Source: an uncultured Odoribacter sp.
GTDB taxonomy: Bacteria > Bacteroidota > Bacteroidia > Bacteroidales > Marinifilaceae
Reading direction: 5' to 3'
DNA: 64,000 nt
NCBI GenBank assembly: GCA_900541415.1
Contig: UQJP01000015.1
Span: 40,445 to 104,444 of the forward strand
In this document: positions 1 through 9,759 of the stretch, piece by piece
Position numbering within the stretch: position 1 is the stretch's first letter
Layout of the letters: each line of letters opens with the position of its first letter
Notes under the pieces: generated by a model
Database searches by the model: none
What the model was told of the DNA's origin: nothing
Seen by the model: only the letters and a program-made list of their open reading frames with translations
Program-made: the position numbers and the translations under genes

Positions 1-1095
1 CTTCGGGTAACGGATAACAAAAGGCATGCGCATAGATTCCTCATAAATCAGGCGCTTATCGAAAAAACCATGTTCTCCCAAAAAATACCCCTGATCTGAA
101 ACATATACCACAACTGTATTTTCGCTCAATCCCGACTCATCGAGATATTTCAGTAATTTTCCGATATTGTCATCGATAGCGGCTCCGCAACGTAAATAAT
201 CCCGCACCATTTTCTGATATATTTTTTTACGGGTGGCAACAGAATCCAATCCCTGAGTAGAAAAAGGCAATTCAGGATATTTACACCACCAACCTTCAGG
301 GTCACGAGTGGCATACTCCCATCTCCATCCCATATTTTCCAGTTGCCTTCCGGGAAAGGTGCGTCCGCTTGCCGTCGTCCCGAACTCCAATAATGTTTCC
401 GGCTCCGGAAACTGCACACTATCGTATAAATGCCTGAAACGCTCCGGGAAATCGAACGGCTCATGAGTTGCTTTAAAATGGCAACACATAAAGAAAGGCT
501 TGGTTTGGTCGCGTCCCTCCAGCCAGGAAATAGTACGGTCGGTCACAATATCCGTGGAAAAGCCTTCTGTCTTCTCTCCGCCGCTCCCCTTTTCATCCCA
601 GTTTTTCTCAGAAAAGAAGTCCGGATTCCAGTAAACGCCCTGATCGTAGAAAACATCAAAGTGGTCGAAACCCGCAGGGCGTTTCCGTAAATGCCATTTC
701 CCGATGAGCGCAGTTTGATACCCATTAGCCCCCAAAACTTTTGCAATATTCGCACTATCGGGCTCCAGCCCATCGTCCAGCGTATACACCCCGTTCCGAT
801 GGCTATATTGCCCGGTCAGGATAGTAGCCCGGCTGGGCACCGAAATAGAATTACTGCAAAAACAATTATCCAGCACACACCCTTCCCGTGCTAAGCGGGC
901 TATATTGGAATTTTGCACATAAGGAGCCAATATCCCTCCATATATTCCCCAGGCCTGGGAAGTATGATCGTCGGATAAAATAAACAAGATATTCGGCTTC
1001 TCTGCCTTTTTAGCCGTAGAACAGGATAAACACCCTCCTCCGATAGCCAGGGAACAACATCCCGCTACAAAACTGTTTACTGAAATTACCTTCAT
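1..1095 (-). CDS. Sulfatase, serine-type (C-terminus off window)
   Basis: The gene runs off the left edge; 365 codons are open with no stop. It hydrolyses sulfate esters, probably on sulfated glycans, in the periplasm. The sulfatase signature S-V-P-S-R starts at Ser85, which is the residue converted to formylglycine. Ser rather than Cys there means maturation by an anaerobic radical-SAM enzyme (anSME family knowledge). Metal ligands D42-D43, the GKWH motif (K133, H135) and a D-Q-G-Y-F-L-G-E-H-G stretch near the visible end fit the family. The N-terminus is hydrophobic with several Cys (C22, C25), so it may be a lipoprotein. The sequence C-H-F-K-A-T-H-E-P-F recalls GlcNAc-6-O-sulfatase-like members, but the substrate is inference. 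The start ATG is at 1093-1095. No SusC/D or glycosidase neighbour is visible on this side. Confidence 0.9.
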   Translation of the reverse strand, partial: MKVISVNSFVAGCCSLAIGGGCLSCSTAKKAEKPNILFILSDDHTSQAWGIYGGILAPYVQNSNIARLAREGCVLDNCFCSNSISVPSRATILTGQYSHRNGVYTLDDGLEPDSANIAKVLGANGYQTALIGKWHLRKRPAGFDHFDVFYDQGVYWNPDFFSEKNWDEKGSGGEKTEGFSTDIVTDRTISWLEGRDQTKPFFMCCHFKATHEPFDFPERFRHLYDSVQFPEPETLLEFGTTASGRTFPGRQLENMGWRWEYATRDPEGWWCKYPELPFSTQGLDSVATRKKIYQKMVRDYLRCGAAIDDNIGKLLKYLDESGLSENTVVVYVSDQGYFLGEHGFFDKRLIYEESMRMPFVIRYPK

Positions 1096-1200
1096 TATAT
1101 TTTAACTAAATACAGACAATACAAATTATTTATTTCACATCCACATTCACAAGTAACCGTATACCCTTAATCTTTCTATCCGATTGTGGATTCCGGAAAA

Positions 1201-3114
1201 TCATTCCTTTTCCGACCTGCTTAACAGGGTCGGGGTTTTATAATACACCACTTTATCGTCAAGCAATAGCCTGAGCCGTTCTACCACCAACTCCCGGCAA
1301 TCAGGAAAACTACGCACCAATTCTCTGACACTCATATCTTTTTCGGATAGTTTTTCAAGTATTCCTTTATCGATGTCTTTCCGATGAATCTGTATTCCCC
1401 CTCGCTTTTTTTGTCCCAGGCAAAGATCACACACACCGCAGGGTTGTTTTTCCTTTTGTCCGAAATATTGCATCAAAAAAAGCTGTCGGCATCCTTCTTC
1501 CTTTTCCGCATAGGCCAGCATATAATTAATCTTCCGCTCGTACGACATTTTTCTGTCTTCATAAGCCTCACGACTGATTAAAAGATAAGAAGCCGGTAAA
1601 CGAGGCTGATGATAAACAATATAAGGACGGTCGTTACCGGGCACATAACTAACGATCTTACGCTTAGCCAGGTCGATAAAAATATGGTATACCTCCTGCC
1701 TTTCCACTCCCAGCTTATCGGCCAGAAAATCTTCACTGATAAAAGCATATTGCACGAATACGCCGGAATAAGTCCGCATCACCAGCTCCAATAAGCGTTC
1801 CGCTAAAGCATTGTGTAAATCGATATGATATAATTGGTCACGCATTACTAAAAAACACACTCTGGAGCGTGAATGAACGTCGGTTGTACACTCCAAGTAT
1901 CCGGAAACTTGTAAAATATTTATTGCTGCTAATGCTTTTACGTAATCCAGCTTAAAGTTTTTCACGAACACATCACAATCGAATTCAAAAGCCCGGCCAC
2001 CTCCTTCTCCCTCCTCTAATTGAAAAAAATTCCCCAAAGCCTGATAAACCTCCCGGATATAAGCCTTTTCGGGAAATCCTTTGGCCACACGCATTTTCAT
2101 GGCTGTCAAAGTTGCATCGTTACAGAGCAACACAGCATAGGCTTTTTTCTCATCCCGCCCGGCACGTCCGGCCTCCTGGAAATAAGCCTCAGGACTGTCG
2201 GGAATATCAAAATGCACCACCAGCCTCACATCCGGTTTATCTATCCCCATCCCAAAAGCATTCGTCGCCACAATAACCGGAGTAATATCGTTTTTCCAAT
2301 CCTCCTGCTTCTTCTCCCGTTGCCAGGCCGGTAACCCGGCATGATAAAAATCGGCTTTTACGCCATGAGCCGTCAAAAATTTCGCCAATTCCTCGGTTGT
2401 CGCCCTTTTTCGGACATAAATGATAGCACAGGCCGATAGTTTGGATAAAATATGCAGCAATTCGCTCATTTTATCATTCACCTTACGCACAACATACGAA
2501 ATGTTTTCACGCCGGAAACTTTTAGAAAGCACATGGGGTTGAGGAAATTTCAATAACCGCTGAATATCCTCGATAACTTCCTGCGTAGCGGTAGCCGTCA
2601 AGGCCAATACCGGAGCCTGCGGGAAAAAATTCCTTACCTCCGCTATACGCAGGTAAGAAGGACGGAAATCATACCCCCACTGGGAAATGCAATGGGCTTC
2701 GTCCACCGTAAACATGGACACCCGCATTTGCTTCAATTTCAAACGAAAATATTCCGAAGCCAAGCGTTCGGGGGATATATATAAAAACTTCACTTTTCCG
2801 GCTATCGATTTATTAATAGCCGATTCCACCTGATCGGGCATCATACCCGTATATACCGTTTCTGCCGGGATTCCTAACTTCCTCAAACCTTCCACCTGAT
2901 CTTTCATCAAAGCGATCAGGGGTGTAATTACCACACATACCCCTCCCAGCTTTAAGCCGGCCACCTGATAAGTGATCGATTTGCCTCCTCCCGTCGGCAT
3001 TAAAGCCAGCGTATCCTTACCGGAAATTACCGAACAAATAATATCTTCCTGCAAACTGCGGAATTCGTCATATCCCCAGTATTGTTTTAATATTTCCCTG
3101 ATTTCCTGCTTCAT
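1201..3114 (-). CDS. recQ: ATP-dependent DNA helicase RecQ
   Basis: A 3'-5' DNA helicase for recombination and stalled-fork repair. The 637-residue product has Walker A (M-P-T-G-G-G-K-S, about 39-46), the DEAH box at 138-141 followed by C-I-S-Q-W-G-Y-D-F-R-P, a T-A-T-A-T motif near 173 and motif VI Q-E-A-G-R-A-G-R-D. A RecQ zinc module (C-R-Q-L-F and C-G-V-C-D-L-C) lies near residue 555-580, followed by a winged-helix region. The final part does not resemble an HRDC domain, so this looks like the HRDC-less RecQ form. A TAnnTTTG box sits just upstream. The gene is separated from the sulfatase by about 100 bases and from the divergent plus-strand gene by about 150. Confidence 0.96.
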   Translation of the reverse strand: MKQEIREILKQYWGYDEFRSLQEDIICSVISGKDTLALMPTGGGKSITYQVAGLKLGGVCVVITPLIALMKDQVEGLRKLGIPAETVYTGMMPDQVESAINKSIAGKVKFLYISPERLASEYFRLKLKQMRVSMFTVDEAHCISQWGYDFRPSYLRIAEVRNFFPQAPVLALTATATQEVIEDIQRLLKFPQPHVLSKSFRRENISYVVRKVNDKMSELLHILSKLSACAIIYVRKRATTEELAKFLTAHGVKADFYHAGLPAWQREKKQEDWKNDITPVIVATNAFGMGIDKPDVRLVVHFDIPDSPEAYFQEAGRAGRDEKKAYAVLLCNDATLTAMKMRVAKGFPEKAYIREVYQALGNFFQLEEGEGGGRAFEFDCDVFVKNFKLDYVKALAAINILQVSGYLECTTDVHSRSRVCFLVMRDQLYHIDLHNALAERLLELVMRTYSGVFVQYAFISEDFLADKLGVERQEVYHIFIDLAKRKIVSYVPGNDRPYIVYHQPRLPASYLLISREAYEDRKMSYERKINYMLAYAEKEEGCRQLFLMQYFGQKEKQPCGVCDLCLGQKKRGGIQIHRKDIDKGILEKLSEKDMSVRELVRSFPDCRELVVERLRLLLDDKVVYYKTPTLLSRSEKE

Positions 3115-3132
3115 TTTTCCCGGTTAATATCA

Positions 3133-3140
3133 CAAATATA
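3133..3140 (-). promoter_or_regulatory. Bacteroidetes -7 box for recQ
   Basis: TATATTTG on the minus strand, 18 bases before the recQ ATG. It matches TAnnTTTG exactly; no clear -33 TTTG is seen at the right distance. Confidence 0.55.
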
Positions 3141-3266
3141 GAAAGAAGTAAAATCCGATCCGTAAAAAAATTGAAAATAATTCGGCAAAATCAAAAAACA
3201 CGGGGAAATGTAAAATATAATCCGCTTTTTTAGTATTTTCGCCAAATATTAAAAAGAGTACGGAAA

Positions 3267-4103
3267 ATGAAGTTTTTAATCGCATTTTTAATCTTATCAT
3301 TCATATACTCCTGCAATAAAAAAACGATCGAAGAAACGCCTGTTGCCCAGGTATTTGAAAGTTATCTTTACGAAAAAGAGATCGTAGACTTCATTCCCAA
3401 AGGAACTCCCCGGGAAGACAGTGTGCTTATGTCCCAAAATTACATCCGGAATTGGGTCACTCAAAAATTATTACTTCATAAAGCGATAGAGAACCTTTCC
3501 GGAGAAGAAAAAGATATTCAGCGTCAAGTGGAAGACTACCGCACTTCTTTGTTGATTCACCGTTATAAACAAAAATTGATCGCCCAGCGTTTAATGGAAG
3601 AAATTGTCGAAGAAGATATTGAAAAATATTATTCGGAACATGAAAACAATTTCGTTTTGACTACTCCTATCGTGAAAGCTATCTTTTTCATTATTCCCAA
3701 ATCGGCTTCAAATTTAAATGAGGTCAGAAAATGGTATAAATCAGACAAAGCCACCGACCTGGAAAATTTAGAAGAATATTGTATCACCAATGCCAAAAAA
3801 TACGATAAATTTAATGACAAGTGGATTGAGGTTAAATATCTTTTAAACCTGATTCCGGGAGATTTCAATACTTTGGAAAGTGAAATCCTGCATTCGAAGA
3901 CCATCGAAAAAGAGGATGATGAAAATTTCTATTTTCTAAAAATCAAAGAAATGCGTAAGGAACAAACCATTGCTCCCCTCGATTATGTGCGGGAAGAAAT
4001 CACGTTGATCCTGAAAAACAAAAAGAAACTCGACTTTGAAAATGAGCTTGACAAACAAATTAATCAGGAAGGCGTACGGAAAAACTATGTGAAATTTTAC
4101 TAA
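3267..4103 (+). CDS. SurA-like lipoprotein, parvulin domain unclear
   Basis: A 278-residue lipoprotein with lipobox F-I-Y-S-C (Cys16), so anchored in a membrane and periplasm-facing. The N-terminal half is helical and resembles a SurA/PpiC chaperone domain. The middle (about 125-200) may be a diverged parvulin fold, but the usual parvulin signature is not visible. It lies 88 bases upstream of a bona fide SurA with the same orientation, and similar gene pairs are common in Bacteroidetes. It probably acts as an accessory periplasmic chaperone for outer-membrane proteins. The role is inferred from context and helical pattern; catalytic activity is doubtful. Confidence 0.7.
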   Translation: MKFLIAFLILSFIYSCNKKTIEETPVAQVFESYLYEKEIVDFIPKGTPREDSVLMSQNYIRNWVTQKLLLHKAIENLSGEEKDIQRQVEDYRTSLLIHRYKQKLIAQRLMEEIVEEDIEKYYSEHENNFVLTTPIVKAIFFIIPKSASNLNEVRKWYKSDKATDLENLEEYCITNAKKYDKFNDKWIEVKYLLNLIPGDFNTLESEILHSKTIEKEDDENFYFLKIKEMRKEQTIAPLDYVREEITLILKNKKKLDFENELDKQINQEGVRKNYVKFY

Positions 4104-4191
4104 ACCTGACGGCATTTTTCGTTTTTAGACAAAAAGGTGGTAGTTTAGGCGGCTGAAAGACACAAATTTGAAAATTTATAAAATAAACAAT

Positions 4192-5535
4192 ATGAGAAGA
4201 TACCTACTATTATTTACTTTACTGTTACAGATCGGTTATCTGTCTGCACAAAAAAATGCAGTGGATAAAATTATCGCAGTAGTGGGAGAAGAAATTATCC
4301 TGAAATCGGATATAGAGAATGAATATTTGCAGGAACAGAGCCGGGGACTGATCTCCTCTTCCAGCGATTATAAAACTGAAATATTGGAGCAACGGCTGAT
4401 GCAAAAGCTTCTTTTAGCACAGGCAAAAGTAGACAGTATTTCTGTTACCGAAAGCGAGGTTGAATCGGAAATATCTTCCCGCATCGAATACATGATAGCA
4501 GACATCGGCTCACAGGAACGGCTGGAAGGCTTTTTCGGAAAACCGGTGGAAGAAATCAAAAACGACATGCGTACACCCATGCGTGAACAGTTGATCGCCA
4601 ACCGGATGCAGCAACACATCGTCGAAAAAATACGGATTACCCCTTCGGAAGTGAAAGCCTATTTTAAAAAACTCCCGAAAGACAGTCTTCCCGAAATGCC
4701 GGATAAATATGAAATTCAGCAAATTATCTTAAAACCGAATGTCAGTGAAGCTGAAAAGGAACGTTTGAGAGCAAGATTACGGGAGTTCAGGGACATGATC
4801 CTGAAAGGAGAAAAAACTTTCAACACTCTTGCCGTACTTTATTCTGAAGACCTTTTATCCGCTCCACGGGGAGGCGAATTGCCCTATCAGTCACGAATCG
4901 ACTTAATTCCGGAGTATGCAGATGCTGCCTTTAACCTGAAACCGGGTAAAATATCAAAGATTGTAGAAACAGAATACGGTTTCCACATCATCCAATTGAT
5001 CGACAGACAAGGTGAAAAAATCAAAGTACGCCAAATCCTGCTGAAACCCAAAATTTCCGATGCAGAAAAACAGGAAGCGATTAATCGGCTGGACACCATC
5101 CGCCAGTATATTACAGAAGGTAAAATGACCTTTGAAGAAGCAGCATTCTATTTCTCTACCGATAAACAAACTAAATTTAACGGTGGTCTTTATGCCAATC
5201 CTCAAACTGCCGATTCCAAAATTTCGAGAGCAGAACTCCCGGGTGAAATGGGACGGGTTATCAACCGGATGAAGGTTGGTGAAATTTCCGCCCCATTTAT
5301 AGATCGTAACATCGCAGAACAGGAAGAATTTAAGATCGTCAAATTAAAAGCCTTTTATCCGAAACACAAAGCAGACCTCGAAAACGATTGGATCAGCTTT
5401 GAAAACATGCTGAAAAAAGATAAGCAATACGAGAGACTGGAAAAATGGGTAAAAGAAAAACAGGCCAACACCTACATTCATATCGACGACAGTTATAAAA
5501 ACTCTAAATTCCGGTATGACGGTTGGATCAAATAA
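4192..5535 (+). CDS. surA: Peptidyl-prolyl isomerase SurA
   Basis: A periplasmic chaperone and prolyl isomerase that helps fold outer-membrane beta-barrels. I choose ATG 4192, giving M-R-R-Y-L-L-L and a signal peptide ending about L-S-A-Q; an upstream TTG at 4168 would only add a charged tail. After the signal peptide comes the SurA N-domain beginning V-D-K-I-I-A-V-V-G, then two parvulin domains. The first (about 165-275) has Y-S-E-D-x6-G-G-E-L and ends E-Y-G-F-H-I-I-Q-L. The second (about 280-385) is more diverged. About 447 residues is normal for SurA. The MoxR gene follows within 45 bases. Confidence 0.93.
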   Translation: MRRYLLLFTLLLQIGYLSAQKNAVDKIIAVVGEEIILKSDIENEYLQEQSRGLISSSSDYKTEILEQRLMQKLLLAQAKVDSISVTESEVESEISSRIEYMIADIGSQERLEGFFGKPVEEIKNDMRTPMREQLIANRMQQHIVEKIRITPSEVKAYFKKLPKDSLPEMPDKYEIQQIILKPNVSEAEKERLRARLREFRDMILKGEKTFNTLAVLYSEDLLSAPRGGELPYQSRIDLIPEYADAAFNLKPGKISKIVETEYGFHIIQLIDRQGEKIKVRQILLKPKISDAEKQEAINRLDTIRQYITEGKMTFEEAAFYFSTDKQTKFNGGLYANPQTADSKISRAELPGEMGRVINRMKVGEISAPFIDRNIAEQEEFKIVKLKAFYPKHKADLENDWISFENMLKKDKQYERLEKWVKEKQANTYIHIDDSYKNSKFRYDGWIK

Positions 5536-5577
5536 AGCCTCCGGTAAGCGGGTGTGTGTAACGACAAACAAATGATC

Positions 5578-6537
5578 ATGGAAGAACATGTAAAGCTGAT
5601 TGACGAACTAAAGGAAAAATACGGAGAATTAAAGCAGGAAATTTCCCGCAAAATCGTGGGACAAGAGGAAATCATCAATAAAATTCTGATCTCCATTTTC
5701 AGTAACGGACATTGCTTGTTGATCGGAGTGCCGGGATTGGCCAAAACCTTAATGGTGACAGCTATTTCAGAAACACTCGATTTGAAATACAGCCGTATTC
5801 AGTTCACCCCCGATTTAATGCCTTCGGATATTATCGGAACGGAAATCCTTGACAACAACAAGGAATTTCGTTTTATAAAGGGGCCATTATTCGCTAATAT
5901 CATTTTAGCGGACGAGATCAACCGTACCCCGCCTAAAACTCAAAGTGCCCTGCTGGAAGCCATGCAAGAGCGTGAAATCACCGCCGCAGGCACTACCCGC
6001 AAGCTGGAAGAACCTTTCTTCGTACTGGCTACGCAGAACCCGATCGAACAGGAAGGGACTTATCCCCTGCCTGAAGCTCAGTTAGACCGTTTTATGTTCA
6101 GCGTGATACTCGACTATCCTACGCTGGAAGAAGAAATAGCCATTGTAGAAACCACAACGGGAGCTGTTCCTCCAAAATTGAATAAGATCATTAGCGGAGC
6201 AGATATTTTAAAATATCAATCTGTTGTACAGTTGATGCCGGTAGCGAAACATATCACCGAATATGCCGTAAAATTAGTAGCCAAAACCCGCCCCGGACGT
6301 CCCGGAGCGCATCCGATGGCCGAAAAATACCTGAACTGGGGAGCCGGCCCGCGAGCTTCACAATTCTTGATCACAGGAGCCAAAACTTATGCGGCTTTAC
6401 AGGGAAAATACGCTCCCGACATTGAAGATGTGAAATATGTAGCGGAATCGATCCTGCGGCACAGAATCTTCAAGAATTATAAGGCAGAAGCCGAACACAT
6501 ACAGGTTGAAAACCTTATTCAGGAATTTTTGAAATAA
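5578..6537 (+). CDS. MoxR-family AAA+ ATPase
   Basis: An AAA+ ATPase of about 319 residues. Walker A is G-V-P-G-L-A-K-T (about 50-57), Walker B with the MoxR signature is A-D-E-I-N-R-T-P-P-K-T-Q, and the sensor region contains A-T-Q-N-P-I-E-Q-E-G-T-Y. The C-terminal lid has G-A-G-P-R-A-S-Q. MoxR proteins usually work as chaperone-like ATPases with a DUF58 and von Willebrand factor A partner in the same operon. Here no such partner is adjacent: the neighbours are surA and ostA, which suggests an envelope-assembly role (inference). ATG 5578 is favoured; ATG 5572 is two codons longer, and a GTG at 5554 is possible but unlikely. Confidence 0.93.
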   Translation: MEEHVKLIDELKEKYGELKQEISRKIVGQEEIINKILISIFSNGHCLLIGVPGLAKTLMVTAISETLDLKYSRIQFTPDLMPSDIIGTEILDNNKEFRFIKGPLFANIILADEINRTPPKTQSALLEAMQEREITAAGTTRKLEEPFFVLATQNPIEQEGTYPLPEAQLDRFMFSVILDYPTLEEEIAIVETTTGAVPPKLNKIISGADILKYQSVVQLMPVAKHITEYAVKLVAKTRPGRPGAHPMAEKYLNWGAGPRASQFLITGAKTYAALQGKYAPDIEDVKYVAESILRHRIFKNYKAEAEHIQVENLIQEFLK

Positions 6538-6567
6538 TCACACCGAACACGAGAACAGGATATTGCT

Positions 6568-8082
6568 ATGCGTAAATCAATGATATTTCTCCTACTTTGC
6601 CTGGCGGCACTCTCTTTTTCAGCAACCGCCCAGAACAAAGCGATCATTAAGATCATCCATTCGGATAGCACCATGCCTAATCTCAAAACCAACGTATACA
6701 GGCTGATTGGTAATGTACATTTGCAACATGCCAATATGCAATTGTTCTGCGATAGCCTCTACCAATACGCCGATAGCAATTACATCGAGGCTTTCGGCAA
6801 CGTACACGCCATTCAGCACGATCCTAAAAGCGTAGAAAACGACACCGTGAACCTGTGGGGCGATTTCATGACCTACAATGCCAATACCGAAAAAGCAAAG
6901 GTACGCGAGAACGTTACGATGAAAGACCCCCAGATCACCCTGACGACTAATTTTCTGGACTATAATGCCGGAACACGGGTTGGAAATTACTTTAACGGGG
7001 GTACAATCAAGGACAGCATCAACACCCTGGTCAGTGACGTGGGTATCTACTATGTGCCGATCAACGAAATGTTTTTCAAAGATAGTGTAAAGGTATACAC
7101 TCCGGACTACACCATGTATTCCGACACCATGAAATACCAAACCGAAACAAAGGTAATTACCATTTTAGGTCCTACCACCATCATAGGGGATAACCGTACC
7201 TTATATTCCGAAGACGGTTGGTATAATTCCCTGACTTCGCACGCAGAGTTATATAAAAACAATCATATCACTTACAACGAATATCAGGGACAAGCCGATA
7301 CGATTGTAATCGACAGCATCAGCCAGAATGCTATTTTAAAAGAAAACCTGCACCTGGTGGACACGGCCAACAATATCATTGTCGAGGGAGAATACGGAGA
7401 AGTATGGAAAAACAACGATTACGCTTTTGTAACCGAACGTGCCCTCATGATTCTGGTGGGAGCCGATTCCCTTTTTATCCATGGGGATACGCTTTCGGTG
7501 AGTAAGGACACTTTGGGGAATAACGTCATGAAAGCCTACTATTATACAAAATTTTACAGCGTTGATATGCAGGGGCGTTGCGATTCGATGGTATTCCCGG
7601 TTGCCGATTCAACCGTCTATCTCTACATCGATCCCATTGTCTGGGCTACGGGCAATCAAATGACCGGAACGACGATCGATATGCTATTAAAAAACAATCA
7701 GGTAGACCGTTTCCACCTGAACAACAAAGCTATGATTATCAACCAGATCGATACGGTTATGTTCAATCAGATCAAAGGAAGGAATATGACCGGCTATATG
7801 CGGGATAACGAACTTTATAAGGTAGATGTTGAAGGTAACGGAGAAGTTCTTTATTATACAGACGATCAGGGTGAAATCATCGGATTGAACAAGACCATCT
7901 GTTCCAACATAAAAATATTCCTGAAAGAAAGAAAAGTCAATGATATTATATTCCTGAATAAACCGGAAGGAAACGTCACCCCGCTTTTTATGCTGAAACC
8001 GGAAGACAGAAGGCTAAAAGATTTCAACTGGCGAATCTATTTACGTCCCCGGACTAAAGAAGATATCTTTATGCATTTTTAA
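6568..8082 (+). CDS. OstA-like (LptA/LptD N-domain) protein
   Basis: A 504-residue exported protein with signal peptide ending S-A-T-A-Q (about residue 22). The body is rich in short beta repeats of the type found in OstA/LptA and the N-terminal domain of LptD, with frequent N-A, Y-T-P and D-T-V turns. This fold forms the periplasmic bridge that carries lipopolysaccharide to the outer membrane. No C-terminal LptD barrel is present. It is the last gene of the surA-moxR-ostA run, 30 bases after moxR, and ends before a shared hairpin terminator. Family assignment is from overall pattern; partner identity is inference. Confidence 0.82.
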   Translation: MRKSMIFLLLCLAALSFSATAQNKAIIKIIHSDSTMPNLKTNVYRLIGNVHLQHANMQLFCDSLYQYADSNYIEAFGNVHAIQHDPKSVENDTVNLWGDFMTYNANTEKAKVRENVTMKDPQITLTTNFLDYNAGTRVGNYFNGGTIKDSINTLVSDVGIYYVPINEMFFKDSVKVYTPDYTMYSDTMKYQTETKVITILGPTTIIGDNRTLYSEDGWYNSLTSHAELYKNNHITYNEYQGQADTIVIDSISQNAILKENLHLVDTANNIIVEGEYGEVWKNNDYAFVTERALMILVGADSLFIHGDTLSVSKDTLGNNVMKAYYYTKFYSVDMQGRCDSMVFPVADSTVYLYIDPIVWATGNQMTGTTIDMLLKNNQVDRFHLNNKAMIINQIDTVMFNQIKGRNMTGYMRDNELYKVDVEGNGEVLYYTDDQGEIIGLNKTICSNIKIFLKERKVNDIIFLNKPEGNVTPLFMLKPEDRRLKDFNWRIYLRPRTKEDIFMHF

Positions 8083-8444
8083 AACGTTGGGAAAAATCAT
8101 TTCCAGATCAGGAATTTTGATTAAGCAGTCCCCCCTACTTCGCTTTTCAAATAAAAGCAAACAGATTGAGAGATGGTTGCCGCTTTCAGAAGAAAGCCGG
8201 GAATCGTGCCAAATACTTTTTTAAAATGGCACTCTCCGGATTTGTTCCCAATAACATCCTCTTATCCGAAATTTTCTTCTGTCCAAACGAACCTGCACCA
8301 CAAAGAGAGATAACAAGGGATCTCTGTTTATATTTATAATGGATACAGGAAAATATTCGTGGCGTAAGAAACCACCAACAGGCTTATTTGCCGCGAAAAT
8401 CTGAAAAATATACAGTTAACTTAACAGTTTCGGCCAGCTCAATA
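8083..8444. other. Intergenic region without recognised gene
   Basis: About 360 bases between ostA and the convergent terminator. I found short open stretches (one of about 30 codons on the plus strand ending near 8224) but none with a start, a family resemblance or codon pattern that convinces. No tRNA or obvious structured RNA. Confidence 0.5.
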
Positions 8445-8479
8445 AAAAAATGAGGATATAATTTATATCCTCATTTTTT
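8445..8479. terminator. Bidirectional hairpin terminator
   Basis: Arms at 8445-8460 and 8464-8479 are perfect 16-bp complements with a 3-base loop. The A-run on the left and T-run on the right let it end both the plus-strand ostA transcript and the minus-strand gene that stops at 8500. Confidence 0.85.
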
Positions 8480-8499
8480 CCTATATTTTCGGGTGAATT

Positions 8500-9675
8500 T
8501 TATTCTTCGAAATAAGCTGTATAACCATTCCAGAAAGCTGCGTCGGTTTTCAGGTCTTCGTAATACAGGCGTCCGGCGATCGGTGTCGGGGCATCCATAT
8601 TGACACGGGTAGTGATGTATTGCATCTCCCCTTTCACGTCGTTGCCTTCCTGCTTATATTTATATGCAATGGTGATACCGCTTAAAAAATAAACAGATTT
8701 CAATTTCTTATAATTGGTAGAAATCACCATTTCCACATCGCTCTTCGGAGCTTCGTTAATCGCCACCAGATTCCTCCCCAGTATATTGAAATCCTTTGCT
8801 TTGATCTGGATTACATTTTTAAGCACAGCCTTGTCTTTCTTATTTATAAAAATCTCTCCTTTACACTGCGACACGGCAACGTCCCCGGTCGTAGAAAGTG
8901 TAGGCTTGCTTAACTCATACGAGATAACCTGTATTGAATCCCCTTCATACATCAATATTCCTTTATTTTTCAACTTAAATTCATCGATATTCGCAACATC
9001 GAGAACATTCCGGGTATTTCTTACAATATCGGCAGTCAGAATGTCGTCGAAATAAGTCATCCCGTCGAACACCGATTTTGCGGGCTCGCTACGGCGCACC
9101 TGATTAAAATTGTAGTTTATTTCTTTAAAGGTGGTGGCAACATCGTTCCGGTTATATCCTTTCGAATCGTAAATATTCACAATCGATTCCTTCACTTTTT
9201 CCGCCTCGTTATTCACCGTTATCCCATATTTAAAATAACCGGTATAATTATAAGGTTTTGCAATATAAACCTTACTGATATTGGCCACAACATCCCGCAG
9301 TAACTTTTTATACATCAATCCTTCTGCATATACCTCCGCTTCCCTCAATCCGTAGCTCACGGGTTTCAGCGCCACTTTCAACACCTTATCTTTTGCCTCA
9401 TACACCTTCATTTCATAGGGAGCATAGCCTACCGCAGAAAATTTAATGACGTGCGTAGCATAACGGTCGGGCACTACCAACTCAAAGTTACCGTCAATAT
9501 CCGAAGCCACTCCTGCCATTGTCCCCAACAAACCCATATTCACAAAAGCCAAAGGCTGGTTCGTCATCTGATCGATCACAGTACCTTTTATGGTTATCTT
9601 ACCGTCATTCTGTGCGTTCCCCAGCATGATCCCGCTAAAAAACAGTATTAATAGTGACAGAACTTTTTTATTCAT
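8500..9675 (-). CDS. Carboxypeptidase-regulatory-like domain protein
   Basis: A 391-residue exported protein; the signal peptide ends about G-N-A-Q (residue 22). Residues 28-110 form a carboxypeptidase D regulatory-like beta-sandwich (I-K-G-T-V-I-D, Q-P-L-A-F-V-N, D-G-N-F-E-L), the domain found at the N-terminus of TonB-dependent receptors. No plug or barrel follows. The remaining 280 residues are an uncharacterised Bacteroidetes region with Y-N-Y-T-G-Y-F-K. It is probably periplasmic or outer-membrane-associated with unknown function. It ends at the bidirectional hairpin and is divergent from the coiled-coil lipoprotein gene. Confidence 0.82.
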   Translation of the reverse strand: MNKKVLSLLILFFSGIMLGNAQNDGKITIKGTVIDQMTNQPLAFVNMGLLGTMAGVASDIDGNFELVVPDRYATHVIKFSAVGYAPYEMKVYEAKDKVLKVALKPVSYGLREAEVYAEGLMYKKLLRDVVANISKVYIAKPYNYTGYFKYGITVNNEAEKVKESIVNIYDSKGYNRNDVATTFKEINYNFNQVRRSEPAKSVFDGMTYFDDILTADIVRNTRNVLDVANIDEFKLKNKGILMYEGDSIQVISYELSKPTLSTTGDVAVSQCKGEIFINKKDKAVLKNVIQIKAKDFNILGRNLVAINEAPKSDVEMVISTNYKKLKSVYFLSGITIAYKYKQEGNDVKGEMQYITTRVNMDAPTPIAGRLYYEDLKTDAAFWNGYTAYFEE

Positions 9676-9697
9676 AGTATCTTATTGTTTTATTTTA

Positions 9698-9705
9698 TAT
9701 ATTTG
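9698..9705 (+). promoter_or_regulatory. -7 box for coiled-coil lipoprotein operon
   Basis: TATATTTG, exact match to TAnnTTTG, in the 84-base divergent gap and 54 bases before the plus-strand ATG at 9760. Confidence 0.45.
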
Positions 9706-9759
9706 CCCCAAAGTAAACAATTATAATGCTTAAAACCAAAAAACGATAAAGATAAAAAC

